Shown one piece after another: positions 11,199-22,795 of a stretch of DNA of 64,000 nt. Position numbers and translations under genes: made by a program. The first letter of the stretch is position 1; the number at the start of each line of letters is the position of its first letter. Source of the DNA: Clavaria fumosa (taxonomy: Eukaryota; Basidiomycota; Agaricomycetes; Agaricales; Clavariaceae). The stretch lies in NCBI GenBank assembly GCA_951802425.1, contig OX637797.1, forward strand, positions 3,038,001 through 3,102,000, written 5' to 3'. The notes beneath the pieces are model-generated. The model did not search any database. It saw only the letters and a list, made by a program, of their open reading frames with translations, and was not told where the DNA came from.

Positions 11199-11876
11199 TC
11201 ATACTGAACGATCCCCTCTCTGTATTACCCTCGGATTCCATGCATTTATTTTTGGAACTACGGTGTTGTAGGGCCTATACGCGCCCCTCGTCCCTGTCAA
11301 GTTTTCTATGTGGGGCTGAGAATGTCCCAGCGGGCTATCAATTGTTAATAAGGCTGGGGAAGACTAAAATGCGCACGGCTTTCCAAGTCGGAGAGAGGTT
11401 CTGCAGGACCTTGTCCTTAATCGGAGGATCTTTCCGTATATGATGGATCCACGAGTGCCATTCTGGGGGTACTTGAGAGGTATTGTATTCGTGCTATAAT
11501 ATGGCATCGACAAACGTTGGAGAGAGTGCGGGTTGATATACAGGGGATGACAACAACAGACCTGAGCATAGTCTACCCATCTGTGACGACCTTCGGAAAT
11601 ACGAGTTCAGTGCCAGAACCAATTTAACCAGTGCAAGTACACACCCGGGACTTCCTCCATCGCGTTAAGATTCTCGTAGTACCGGTTCCCGAACCTTTGC
11701 ACCCACGCGAATCGAAAATAATGCGATGGGTTCCACCTGCGCAACTTTGGACGAACTCACTGATCAGCACCAACGAAAGTTCCTGATTTGGCGTCTCCGA
11801 TATATTGCATTTGACGCCACCATTCGCGAAGGCCCACTCGGCGTATGCTGCGCAAGGTGCGCAAGAAGGATACCAT
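11199..11876 (-). CDS. Complex I accessory subunit NDUFA12 (B17.2)
   Basis: Accessory subunit of mitochondrial NADH:ubiquinone oxidoreductase. No long ORF exists; the gene is pieced together from short exons. ATG at 11876 starts MVSFLRTLRSIRRVGLREWW followed by QMQYIGDAKSGTFVGADQ. Later exons give FGNRYYENLNAMEEVPG, then RHRWVDYAQ, then VPPEWHSWIHHIRKDPP, and a last exon PHIENLTGTRGAYRP with YNTVVPKINAWNPR. Every join uses GT-AG sites. The order and spacing match NDUFA12 (GTDxFGNKYYE, GRHRWV, PPEWHxWI, TGTxxAY). It ends 35 bp from the convergent oxidoreductase gene. An antisense-looking 108-residue ORF at 11624-11950 is only a shadow of this gene. Confidence 0.88.
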
Positions 11877-12187
11877 ACTGTACGCTGTAGTCGCCTCGAA
11901 ACGGAAACGGAGTGAAGTTGTGAACAGCGGCGTTTGGTGTTGTTTGCCATCGCCGTCCGGCCCGGACAGCTCGCTCGTTGAGAAATTCAGTACGATTTCA
12001 CTCGTCTCTCAAGAGATCGTTTGAGTTATACATTGTTCGATGGTTGTTTTATCTTATTCCTGCTAACTTGTTTAGCAGGTCTTACAAACGGAGTCCGCAA
12101 ATCACTGTTTTCAGATTTTGGCAGGGCGTTGCAAGCCCCGCGTGATCGTGTGAACTTACTACTCTAACTACTGCCACTATCCTTAAA

Positions 12188-12276
12188 ACACAATTCCCCG
12201 AGCGCTATGTTAGTTAAAAGATCTCATTTCTTGAGGCCTTATATCTTTAACTAACATAGCGCTCAGGAATTGTGTC
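12188..12276. repeat. Hairpin at the outer tip of the left inverted-repeat arm
   Basis: About 30 nt at 12188-12218 (CACAATTCC...TTAGTTAAA) are repeated inverted at 12246-12276, separated by a 26-nt spacer. The spacer and right half belong to the long arm shared with 15939-16307; the left half is extra. This is a fold-back structure at a duplication breakpoint. Confidence 0.8.
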
Positions 12277-12586
12277 TAGTGTACATGTCCTCTCATCTTT
12301 GACAATTGAGGTTTTGTAGCGTCCGAATGTACCCGATGATGGTAAAAATTAGGGTGAGGAAAGAGAACGAGGCAGCAAGCTCCTCCCACCGTCTAGTTAT
12401 TCGAAGAGAACCTGGATAGGAGCACTGCCAGGGCAATCAGGACACCCCACTTCCACTTTTCCCATAAAACGGCCCTCCACGCGGCGGCACAGCCAGCGGC
12501 GGTAGTCGGCTCCTGACCCACTGTGCGCGCAATAACATTGGAACCCGAACTCGAAGTCGAGGAACCGGCGGGGCAACTTTCTGTCG
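12216..12586 (-). repeat. Left arm of a ~370-bp inverted duplication (UBC6/thymidylate kinase 3' ends)
   Basis: Near-identical reverse complement of 15939-16307. It carries an inverted copy of the last ~60 codons of UBC6 (Ser-rich linker plus the [18 protein letters not shown] tail anchor), the UBC6/TMK convergent spacer and the last codons of the thymidylate kinase. It lies in the NDUFA12-CWC27 promoter interval. The ORF at 12393-12596 (-) is this tail-anchor fragment with no E2 domain, so I call it a gene remnant. Confidence 0.9.
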
Positions 12587-12644
12587 CGGAATTCAAGCTT
12601 TGGCGAACCCTTCCTACTGCCTACTGATCGAGTACTGATCAATA

Positions 12645-14748
12645 ATGGCGTTGCCCACCCGTGGTCGCGTGACAATCGACACAACCGCAGGCGAAATTGA
12701 CATCGAGCTATGGTCAAAGGTTTGCTTTTTTTTCTTTCACATTCACGCTTTGCTATTCACCGGCTTATTCTCAGGAAACACCCAAAGCATGTCGGAATTT
12801 TCTTGCTTTAGCTATGGAAGGTGAGTGGTATCGGGCCCTTACGTGAAACAATATTTACAAGGGTGCAGGATACTATGACGGCGTCATCTTTCATCGGTGT
12901 GGCCGCCCAGTTCTCACTTTTTGGGTATGGAGTTGAATGCACGAACATTAGAATCGTACCAGGGTTTTTGGCGCAGACCGGTGATAGAACAGGCACAGGT
13001 GCAGGTGGAGAGTCATTCTTTGGAGGTGTCAATTTGTTCCCCGCGTGTGTGCCATCGAACCTTTCTGCTGAACAACCGTTAGAACCGTTTGAGGATGAAA
13101 TCCATCCTCGACTGCGCTTCGCCCATCGTGGGCTGGTGGCCATGGCGAACAACGGCATCAAGGACTCAAACGACTCTCAGTTCTTTATCACCCTCGGTTC
13201 GTCTAGTAGGACCTCTTCAGTGGCCAATCCAGGGACAAATTAATGCGACAGATCGCGCTGACGAACTACACGGGAAACACACGTTGTTCGGCAGGGTTAT
13301 CGGCGATACCATCTTCAGTGTGTCTGTTACTCTAATAGAATGCGGAATTTATCTGAAATGTACTCAAGACGTGCTTAAGATTGGTGAATGTGGTATGACC
13401 TCCAACGTCTTCGCCCTCTGTACCTAAAAGCTCGGCTGATTTTGCCGAACGATACAGAAATAGACTCTGACGGGCGCCCTGTTTAGTGCGCCATTTTCTG
13501 GACAATGACAGGAAGCGTGTCTCACACCACTTGTCGTGATGATGCAGCCCGCCTAAGATCAGAAGTGTTCGTATCGTGGACAACCCGTTCGACGACATCG
13601 TTCCGCGTATCACGGCCGAAGAGAAACGCGCTCAACGGCGCGCGAGGGAGCAAGCCCAGCGGGAGCGGGAATTAGCGGAACGCAGGAAGGGGGCGAAAAA
13701 GTGAGTCCAAGCGCTGTCACGTCCTTCATCTTGTTGACAAAGCGCAAGGAACGTGAAGCTGCTCAGCTTTGGAGCGGAAGAAGAATATGCCGAGCTGGAC
13801 GAGTCGAGCGTATCAAGGAAAAAGCCGATGTACAGGTCTGATTGTAAGTTGACCTTGTTGTCATACCAAGACATGCATGCCTCATATTGATGCAGTGGTT
13901 GGAACTGTTCCAATGATTGATGTCTCGGACAACCTGATACCCAAGCCCAACAAACCCGTGGAACAGAAGGCGGAACCGACAATCGAAGTTAAGGTTTCTT
14001 AAGTCTCCTTGCTGCCATATTTGAAGTTGCGTGTTCTGAATGATCGGCGTAACAGCAGGGGAAAGTGGCCAAGAAGGATGATGTAGACATCACCAAAATA
14101 CGGGAACAACACGCGAAAGCGCAAGAAGTGAGCAGGTGAGCCAAAGCTCATGCTGTCTTCGGTTTCTCGTCCTGACCTTCCTACAGCATTGCGCGCCAAG
14201 CCCAGATCGAAAAGATGGAAGCCGAAATCCGCAAGTTGTCGAAGCGACAAGACAATGACAGTGACGACGAGTCTCAGGGCGCCAAGAAGCCGAAGCGGTC
14301 GCACCTCGGCGAGGAGCTTGCCAAGTACTCCAAGGGGCGCGGGCTGCACAAGAAAGGGAAGGATGGGCGCAGAAGAGACGAGTCAGGCATCCTGGTAGCG
14401 CTGGAGAGTTTCCGAGATAAGTTAAGGGGCAGCACAGTATTGATGCCTGGTAGAAGCGTCGAAAATGAAGACGAGGACGAAGTGCTGCGGCAGAAGCAAC
14501 ATGATACTGGAGAACAGGGAGCCGCGGGGGTCGGAGATCCAGGTATTGAGGTGGACGACGACAAAGCTTTCATGGCGCACTTCCTGCATTTCCCGAAAAA
14601 CGATCGGGAGGAGATTAACAAGGCGGAGAGGGATTACGAAGTGATTGACCCGAGGCAACGTGGTGCACGCGCGAAGGAAGAAGAGCGGGAGCGAAGGCGA
14701 GCGCAGAAAGCCAAGCTTGGTGGATCGGGACGGTATCGACGGTCATAG
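12645..14748 (+). CDS. CWC27: Spliceosome-associated cyclophilin Cwc27-like
   Basis: Cyclophilin-fold protein of the spliceosome (CWC27/SDCCAG10 type). ATG at 12645 begins MALPTRGRVTIDTTAGEIDI. Exons then give ETPKACRNFLALAMEG, YYDGVIFHR, IVPGFLAQTGD with RTGTGAGGESFFG, EPFEDEIHPRLRFAHRGLVA followed by MANNGIKDSNDSQFFITL, and DELHGKHTLFGRVIGDTIF. A linker with DNPFDDIVPR follows, as in Cwc27. The C-terminal part is a long Lys/Glu/Arg-rich helical region ending in the RDYEVIDPRQRG and GGSGRYRRS segments typical of this subfamily. About ten short exons are required; not all boundaries were fixed. The upstream region was altered by the inverted duplication at 12216-12586. Confidence 0.9.
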
Positions 14749-14893
14749 CAGTACAGTTACTTTGTCACAATTGCGTGGCTGTGCTAAGTTTGTGACACGT
14801 TTCACCCCACTTCGCCACCAATTGCTTGTCTGCTCCCACCTCATCGCCTTCGACTACATATTACTCATTCATCTCTTGGCCTCGATTGACACA

Positions 14894-16126
14894 ATGGCCA
14901 GCAAGCCTGCGTTCAAACGTGTACGCCGCCTGTACTCCGCTACTCTATGAGCGCTGACCCTCGATAAAGCTGTCGAAGGAGTTTGTTGCCATGCAGAATG
15001 ATCCACCGCCCTACGTTTGGGCAGTGCCGGACGAGAAAAACATCCTCACTTGTGTGTCTCTTTCGCCTATTCCGTACTGCTTTTAGGTGCAACAGCTGAG
15101 TTTTGCATGGCAGGGAACTATCTCATAGTACGAACCAATTCTCTTCCGCGTCCCAACCGTAGCTGTGCGATGTGCTGATGATCCGTCGTCCTGGCACAGC
15201 GTGGTCCTCCAGAAACGCCATACGCAGGTGGAGAGTACCACGGGGTGTTGCTTTTCCCTTCGGAGTACCCTTTCAAACCTCCTGGCATTAAGGTAAATTT
15301 CCTCTCATTGTCCTGTACCAAAGCTCCAATCACGACCTGATTTCTTAAGATGCTCACACCTACCGGGCGCTTCCAATCAAACAGGAGAATCTGCTTTTCA
15401 ATGTCGGATTTCCATCCTGGCACGGTAAATTTTGATTTTTCAATCCGTCGTCTTTCCTCTCGCGCCTTAATCCCACACCTTTCCGGATTTTTCAGTGGAA
15501 CCCTGCCTGGAGCGTGGCAACCATGTGCGCGACATCAACTCTCATGTCGCTCATTTAAATTTTATCATCACTGATAATCCAGATTGACCGGGCTGTTGTC
15601 CTTTATGCTCACGGACGAGCTGACAACAGGATCTATCACCTCGACTGACGCGCACAAGCGCGCATTCGCTGCTCGCAGCCATGCCTGGAATATGCAGCAA
15701 CCAAAGTTCAGGGAATCTTTCCCGGAGGTACCCATGCATCAATGTCTCTGGCTGTCTCCGTCTAACAGGTCTTCGACTGATTAGTACGCCATACCTGAGA
15801 TGCGCGATCCGCCCAACATGGGGGAGAGTGCGCGCGCCATACCCCAACCTATGATTCTTCAACTTCCCCCTATTCCAGGCCCTGGCAACAAGAACAATAC
15901 CAACGGTAGCAGCGGCTCGCGAAGTCAAGCAAACGCATCGACAGAAAGTTGCCCCGCCGGTTCCTCAACTTCGAGTTCGGGTTCCAATGTTATTGCGCGC
16001 ACAGTGGGTCAGGAGCCGACTACCGCCGCTGGCTGTGCCGCCGCGTGGAGGGCCGTTTTATGGGAAAAGTGGAAGTGGGGTGTCCTGATCGCCCTGGCAG
16101 TGCTCCTATCCAGGTTCTCTTCATAA
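14894..16126 (+). CDS. UBC6: ER tail-anchored ubiquitin-conjugating enzyme Ubc6/UBE2J-like
   Basis: E2 enzyme of ER-associated degradation. ATG at 14894; exon 1 ends KR before a GTACGC donor and continues [20 protein letters not shown]. The UBC fold is spread over small exons: [37 protein letters not shown], and the active-site exon [12 protein letters not shown] with the catalytic Cys. Then come WNPAWSV and [11 protein letters not shown]. The last exon carries a proline/serine-rich linker and a single C-terminal hydrophobic segment [16 protein letters not shown] with no downstream loop, which is the tail anchor. Its 3' end is duplicated inverted at 12216-12586. It converges on the thymidylate kinase gene, with 162 bp between stop codons. 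Confidence 0.93.
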
Positions 16127-16307
16127 CTAGACAATGGGAGGAGCTTGCTGCCTCGTTCTCTTTCCTCACCCTAATTTTTAACATCATCAGGTACATTTGG
16201 ACACTACAAGACCTCAATTGTCAAAGATGAGAGGACATGTACACTAGACACAATTCCCGAGCGCTATGTTAGTTAAAGATATAAGGCCTCAAGAAATGAG
16301 ATCTTTT
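15939..16307 (+). repeat. Right arm of the ~370-bp inverted duplication (source copy)
   Basis: It contains the genuine 3' end of UBC6, the convergent spacer and the last codons of the thymidylate kinase gene. Because both genes are complete here, this arm is the likely source and 12216-12586 the derived inverted copy. Confidence 0.85.
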
Positions 16308-17100
16308 GCCCATAGTTTATAAATTGGACCGTGGCTGTGGGTGAAGACCTTCTGCACCTCGGCCCAAACCGCATCTGAGACGTCCTCCACCGACTTTGCC
16401 GCGTCAAGGATGATCCATCGCTTGCCCATTTCGTCGCCGATGCGCTGGAAAACGGCACGGACTCGCGCCTGGAGGTCCTCGCGCTCGTACCGCTCCGCAC
16501 CGAAACCTCCGCGGGTGCGTGCGGCGACGGCCGGGTTGAGGTCGAGGAACAGCGTCGCATCCGGGGCGGGGAGGCCTATCTCGGGCGCGCGGCACCACTC
16601 ATAGGATAGACCTTTGCCCGCGGAGAAGGCAACCCCAGAGAACGCGTATCGGTCACATACAACCGTTGCCCCAGCCGCCAACGTCGCCTCGATCGAGATC
16701 CTGTTTGTGTTGGGCAGTGATTATGGGTTGCATTGAGGAAGAATAGGGCTTTAAACATACGCCAGCTCCCAGCGGTTGGCAGAGAATAGAAGATGCACGG
16801 CGCGGTCGTCGAGCTCCGACTGCGAGCGCAGATATGAGTCAATCATACCGCCGATAGGTGTGGACCTGTCTGCAGAGGAGTGAAGAGTAAGAGGTTGTTT
16901 ATTCTATTATTCAACTCAGTGCTGTGCGTAGAAAACTCGCCTGGAAACTTGAGGTGCTGTACAACATGGCCGCTCTGCTGCAGACGCAGACAGAGTAGAC
17001 CCGCCTGGGTGCTTTTCCCAGATCTATCAAGACCCTCGATGACTATGAACGCGCCGCGCTTCGATTCCATAGTGGCAGACGAAAACAGTTCGCTCGACAT
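16289..17100 (-). CDS. CDC8: Thymidylate kinase (dTMP kinase)
   Basis: Phosphorylates dTMP to dTDP for DNA synthesis. ATG at 17100. The P-loop [12 protein letters not shown] lies near residue 20. Exons continue through [37 protein letters not shown], then the DRY motif [17 protein letters not shown], the LID-side [10 protein letters not shown] and ERYEREDLQ. The protein ends at 16289 with a short tail KLWAKDLIS. Length and motif order fit eukaryotic thymidylate kinases. The stop codon lies inside the repeat shared with 12216-12586. It is divergent from bL12m (about 285 bp). Confidence 0.94.
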
Positions 17101-17384
17101 TCATGACCATAAGACTATCATTCAAATCAGAATGGCTGATGCTCATACATTTAATTGTACAATGAGGCATCCAGACACTGCAGCTAGTTTCTACCCTTAA
17201 CCCCTAGCAGCTCAAGGGTCAGGAGCTTAAGGCCACACTCTGTGGTACCAGAAAGTCAGGATTTGAGGCCAATCCGGACTCACTGTGTGCAAAGCGCCAA
17301 GATGGTATTGGACAACATGCGCAAACAGATATTTTGGAAATTTACATACCAGTAGGCGTCTGTGAGGGCCGTACACGCGGGGCT

Positions 17385-18345
17385 ATGGTGCGTATCTTTC
17401 CTTCCCCTCTTCACAACCCGCGTCAAATGTCTGACGAAAAGGGCCATAGAGTCGTGCTGGAAGATTCTTGCACGTCTTTACAAAGCCAGCCCGCTGCTCA
17501 AGGTCAGCAGCGCCCAAGCCAGAGCTGGTCTTTAACCCATCTCCCAAACCGTCTCTTTCTCCAGGAAAACTCCCCATCTTCTGTTCCTTGGCGCAGACAG
17601 GCGATTTGCTGCGTCAGTGGCATCCGCCGCCTCTACCTCCACAAATGCGGCCGCACCGCCTCCAACGACCAGTGCCAAGGAGTCTTCTCCCGTAGATCCG
17701 CTCATCAGCCGCATCGTCGACGACATCTCCCGTCTCACACTGCTGCAGGCGGCGGACCTCGTTTCTGAACTGAAGGTTGGTCCTAGGTCCCAAGACTTAT
17801 CGCGTCCTCACAGTTTCTTCTCCCTCATTCCATTTTTGCGACACATGACACGCTGACCTTGAGTTCCCGTTTTCCTGAGCAGACACGGCTGAACATACAA
17901 GAGATCGCTATGCCCACGGCAGCGGCAGCGGCGGTTCCCGCGGCCGCTGCAGCCAACCTAGCCGCTGAGGAGGCTCCTCCAGAAGTACGCGTATTTTACT
18001 TCCAGAAGCGAGCGGATTGCTTCATGGTTCCCATCTTTTTTTTTTCTGTTTCATTGTCAGGAGAAACCCAAGGAGAAGACGATATTCAGTATAAAGCTTG
18101 AGTCCTTCGCGGCCGGTGCAAAACCAAAGGTCATAAAAGAGATCAAGGCCCTCGTGCCGAACCTCACGTTGATAGACGTTAGCCCATTGTTATCTCCCAG
18201 GTATCGGACATTGACTTTTTTGCTTTAGGCCAAGAAGATGGTGGAATCTGCGCCTAAGATCATTAAAGAAAACGTGCCCAAGGAGGAAGCGGAAAATCTA
18301 AAGGCGAAGTTTGAGGCCCTCGGCGCAGTTATCACCTTGGAATGA
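17385..18345 (+). CDS. Mitochondrial ribosomal protein bL12m
   Basis: Mitochondrial homologue of bacterial L7/L12, the stalk protein that recruits translation factors. The model that works has exon 1 consisting of the ATG alone (17385-17387), a 62-nt GT-AG intron (17388-17449), then 17450-17502 and 17565 onward. It yields an Arg-rich presequence MSRAGRFLHVFTKPARCSRK and a cleavage-like RRFAAS. The N-terminal dimerisation domain is DPLISRIVDDISRLTLLQAADLV. An Ala-rich hinge (AAAAAVPAAAAANLAAEEAP) follows, and the C-terminal domain is TIFSIKLESFAAGAKPKVIK, EIKALVPNLTLIDAKKMVE, KAKFEALGAVITLE. The L7/L12 hallmark KVIKEIKALVPNLTLIDAK is well preserved. Confidence 0.9.
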
Positions 18346-18518
18346 GCGAGATGTGCATCTCAGAAATTATATATTTCATGGATTCAACGGCTAAAAAGAC
18401 GAAGGATGCGTTATTGATCAGCGTCCAAGAGCATTTAGTTGATACAAATAGCCTCGACAGGATGCCAAAGGAACCATTATTGGATGGAGAAAGGTTATTA
18501 GAAAAGTAGAGGACTCCC

Positions 18519-21500
18519 TCAATCCTCAGATAGATATCGATACTCGAACCTAAAGTCACTTTTCTTGCGCTGACACCATGAACCTTCCCAGTCAAAATAC
18601 ACGTACACGCCCTGTTCGTATTCTTCTGTGATGGCCTGCGGCTCAGAATGTCTCTGGAACCACGTCAGGTATTTCACGTGGAACCGCCACGACTGCTTCT
18701 TGAGCTCTTTCGCCGCGAGATACCTGTAAAAACACAGCCAACGACACCATCAGAAAACTGGGCCTCTTCTCCTGAGCCAGGTGAAGGGACGCTCACTGCT
18801 GATATGTCCCGGGCAAGAAATAGAACACGTAGAAGAGCGTTTCCACATCCAGCTGCGAGAATATGCCGGCTGTGCTCAGGATAGGGTGAGGCTGTTGCGG
18901 ATAGTACGATGGCGTCGGGTACGGAGTCCGCGGAACGTAGTACTTCGGCCTGTTCGTATCAAAAACCAAAAAAGCTCGTCAGTCACTCGACAGATCCACC
19001 ATTCACAACATCGAGCACACCGACCTCTCCGTGTCTTGTGGCTGAGGGAGACTAGAATACCCGCCTTCCAGCAGCTTATGCACCTGATCGAGGTGGCTCA
19101 TGCGGTGTGCAGCTATTTTCGTTCACAGGGATTAAGCGTAAGCGGGTCAGAAGGAGAAAAGTATACGGCATAGAAGGTGGGAAGGAAAAATGGTCACCAT
19201 CCGGCGCACCTTTCTGCTTCACCGTCTCGAAAGACATGACGAGATCCGATAGACTGCCCGGGAAGGCTGCTGGACGCGTCTGCTGCTCCGCCGGCGGCGG
19301 CGGTCTTTGGACTCCCGTCGTTGGTTGCGGAGCGGCAGCCACTGCTTGAAGCGGCTGGGATGGCGGCTGTTGCTGAAGTTGCTGTGGAGGTTGCTGCTGC
19401 TGTTGATGTTGTTGCTGCGGCGGTGGTTGTTGCTGTTGTTGCTGTTGTTGCAACTGCTGCGACTGCTGCTCCACCTTGACACCAGGCGGGAACTGCGGCA
19501 GAGGCTGCGCAACAGTAGCGGGAAGTGGCGGCGGTGGAGGCGCGTACGACGGCATTTGTGGTTGCGGCAAAGGTGGAGGGAGGCCCGAGGGCGCTGACAG
19601 AACAGCTTGAGTGCTCCCGTTAGCTTGTGGTGGGGCTGACGGCTCGGCAGCAGCGGCAGCGGCCAGAGTCTGGGAGCAACTTGGTTTCGATCTTGCACAC
19701 CTGAGACAACGAAGAAGCAGACACGTACTGTGGCCGCTTTAATGGGCGACTGAGTTCCTGCTCTGGCAGGTGACGGTATGGACGCTGGTTTGAACCCGCA
19801 TTCAGTAGCTGCAGCAAGGGGAGGGAAGGACAAACAAGACAATAGTTACCCTTCCGAGATTCGGGCGAGTCGGCGGCTGGCCCACCCGTTGAGCTTGGGA
19901 CAGCTTCAGATATCGCAGGTGAGTCGACGCCAGAGTAGAAAGAGCCTTCCGGCTGGTGTGACGCCGATGCGGATGACAGCATGGGGCTTGTCACAGAGGG
20001 GTGAGTCAGGCTCGGCGACGAGGGGACACCGGACAGCTGGTCTTGTGAAGACGACGGGAACGCCGAGACCATCGATGGGGGCGCGCTCGGGACCACGGCG
20101 GGCGGAGGAGGGTTTGGGACTGGGACTGGGACTGGGAATGAGGCAGGGGCTGGAGCTGGGGTTGGGGCTGACGCCTGCGTCGCAGCAGGCGTTGGTGGGG
20201 GTTGAGGGTTCGCTGAAAGCGGTTGCTGCGGAGCGACCGCTGCTGCTGCCGCGGCAGCATATCGTATCGGAGGGAGCGTGGCTGGTACTCGTGGTGGTTG
20301 TGGCAGGTTGGCCTTGAGGATGCTGGCCATCGGTTGCTGCGTAAAATTAGGGTTTGGAGGAGGTTTAGCTGCTGATAAATGTCAACATCAACAATTAGCA
20401 TGAAGGAAAAGTGAGCTATGAGGGGCCATTACTTTCTGATGCAATTGAATGTTCTATGACAAAATTCAAAAGAGGTGTCAATTCAGCGCGAGGAAGAAGG
20501 CATGGAGGACGTACTGCGTAGCTGTAGTGTTACAGGAGCTTTCTTCAATATTGGGCTTTCATCACGCTTGCTGCTCGACGTGCTTTCTTCGTCGTGTTTC
20601 CTCGGCGTTCGAGCGGGGATATCTGTACACAGAATGTAAGATGCGCTCCTGCGCGTGGAAAGCATGCCAACGCCACCTTCACTCTGAATGTCCGACTCGT
20701 CACTGTCGTCGTCATCGGGTGGAGGTCCGAATTTTTCCTCCTCTTCGTCAAGTTTCAAATCGTCATATATACCCTCGTCCTCCTCAAAATCTTCTTCCTG
20801 TTTGGAATTGGGTTAACGGACAAGTGTTGGGAACGCGTCATCATCGGAAACGGACCGTATTGCTCTCCACGAAATACGAAACGTCGTCTTTGAGGCCCAA
20901 CACCCTCTCTGTGACCATGGAACCATTATTCAGAAGCCGCGCGACGATCTCCAGTCGACTAATGTGCCACTTGCGTCGGTCGTTCAAATGTTCCAACTCC
21001 TCGAGGCGGCCTGTGGACGAGCCTGCACCCTTGCCTTTCTTCTTGGCGACACCCTGCAGTGACTCGATTTCCGCTTCGGCGGACTCGACTTGCAGCTGCA
21101 GATTCTCGACCTGCGATTGGAGCCATGCCATCGCCTCCTCCTTTTCCTGCTCTTTCGGGTCAAGCTTGGCGGCTTGTATCAGCCCCTCCTTTGAGAACGC
21201 TTTGGTCTTCATTTCTTTCTCGCAAGCTTTGAATTTCTCCATTTGCTAGCAAAGTCAAAGGCGACAGCCGTCAGATAAAGTATTGCCGAGCGAAAGCAGC
21301 ATATTTAAAAACACGCAAAGAAGAGCAGACCTACTGTTTCTATCAGCTTCCGGTTGTCCAGGAGCAGCGACTTATCCTTGATTTCGTTGCTCGCCACCCA
21401 GGTCTTGATCTGGTCTCTGAGTCTCTGCAGTTTCTTTATCTGCGTTTTCAGGTCAAGTTCCAGCTTCTCCTTCTGGGTCTGGTTTGACGTGTTCTGCATC

Positions 21501-21655
21501 TTGTCATAGATGGCTTCGAACAACTCCACGCCCTCCGCGACTTTCTTTAGAGTCCGGTCGATTTCCGCTGAGAGTACACGTCATTGATCGCGTCAGCACT
21601 GAGTGAGATGTTGTAAAAAGAAATGGGACAAACTTTGTAGCTTTCTTGCCGCCAT
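18519..21655 (-). CDS. CCR4-NOT complex subunit Not3/Not5-like
   Basis: Scaffold subunit of the CCR4-NOT deadenylase complex. ATG at 21655 begins MAARKLQ, spliced to [20 protein letters not shown]. This is the conserved N-terminal Not3 coiled-coil domain, continuing [48 protein letters not shown] and [18 protein letters not shown]. An acidic stretch ([20 protein letters not shown]) is followed by a long Pro/Ala/Gln/Ser-rich low-complexity region. This includes a poly-Ala run near 20250 and poly-Gln tracts (CAG/CAA) near 19360-19470. The C-terminus is the NOT box: [50 protein letters not shown]. Seven or more exons. It shares a 1.1-kb divergent promoter region with BEM1. Confidence 0.93.
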
Positions 21656-22795
21656 GGCAAGTGTGTGGCGACAGCGTCAATCACAGCGTGTGCGTGTGCG
21701 TTGTGTGGATCGTTGAGCAGCAAAGTTGGATGGCTCAGCTGTCGATATGTATTTGGCCTACGAATCCCAAATAAGGAAACCATTTTTGGGGCTTCGGCAT
21801 CGCGGCATCTTGCGAGTGCGTTAGGGTTAGGAGTAGAGTCATGTCCAGGGTTAGGGGCTATGCTGGATATGGAGCGTTTCATAATTTCGCTGACTGTGGC
21901 AGGCTGTGACCTGTTTCTGGCCTCCAGCTCGCTCGTGCGCAGTGGCCCTTACGACCGCTCTTTGTGGGCACAGCACCGACGGTGTTCTTGCGTTTTGGCC
22001 TCTATCCAGTTGCGGTCCGAACAATCCACAGGGTACAAGTCACCCGATTGTGCTCTGCTGTGCTCTGGCAAGGAGGGGGTCGACTGGATGCTATTGCGTC
22101 ACACAAGCTGTACCTTTTTGTTCAAGGAAGCCAATTTGAAGGATTGCCACTCTCGATGATAGACAATGAGTCATGATGACTGGCGCAGTCGCAGTGGTGG
22201 GGTGGTAAATGATGCTATGAAATGGAGGAGCCTTACGAGTACAATGCACAGAGCCTAATTTGTATGTATGGTTGACAGGGAAATGGTCGCCCGGATGCTC
22301 TTGAATGCTCCCTCTTCCGGCACCTATTGTTACATTTTGTTACATTAGATAATCGAACTGTTGAGCCAGAGCTAGACTGGTTCGCACTGCATTGACAATG
22401 CGGTGTGCGGAACGACCATTGTTGTAGCCATTCTCATAAAAGGATTTCAAAACGAGATTTTTTATTGGCCAAACGAAACACGCTGGTCAACTAGGCTGTG
22501 CCGATGAGGGCAAGGACGAAGACGAAGACGATGGACGATGACAGTTGGTGGAGGTGGTGGAGGTGGTGGATAATTGCTAACGTAATGTGTTGAGTCAAGT
22601 CAAGTCAACCCGAACCGAACCAGTGGTGAAAATGTGACCTGCGACCCTGCGACCCTTTCCTGAGGGCGCTCGTTTTGTTTCCCATCCCTCAAACTCTCAA
22701 TTTCAATCCCGCTCTCCTCTCATCCTCCTCCACCTTTTTCTCCTCTTATTTCCTTACTTTAAGCGTTCTTTTCCTTTTCACTCCTCCTCTCCATC
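21656..22795. other. Divergent promoter region between NOT3/5 and BEM1
   Basis: About 1.1 kb. The ORFs on both strands have no recognisable domains. A GGTGGAGGTGGTGGAGGTGG purine-rich microrepeat lies near 22542 and a CT-rich tract at 22680-22790 just before the BEM1 start, as is common upstream of fungal genes. Two adjacent TTAGGG units near 21822 are too few to be a telomere. Confidence 0.5.

Noticed and set aside
11624..11950. 108-codon stand-alone ORF on the - strand
   Set aside because: Wrong frame of the multi-exon NDUFA12 gene, whose correct frame reads MVSFLRTLRSIRRVGLREWW.
19307..19597. Leu-rich ORF on the + strand resembling membrane segments
   Set aside because: Antisense of the CAG/CAA poly-Gln tract of the Not3/5 gene.
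21815..21860. Telomere-like TTAGGGTTAGG
   Set aside because: Only about two units in unique DNA between housekeeping genes; chance or trivial interstitial match.
21547..21882. 111-codon ORF upstream of and overlapping the Not3/5 start
   Set aside because: Out of frame with the conserved MAARKLQ start and without features; probably 5' UTR/promoter.
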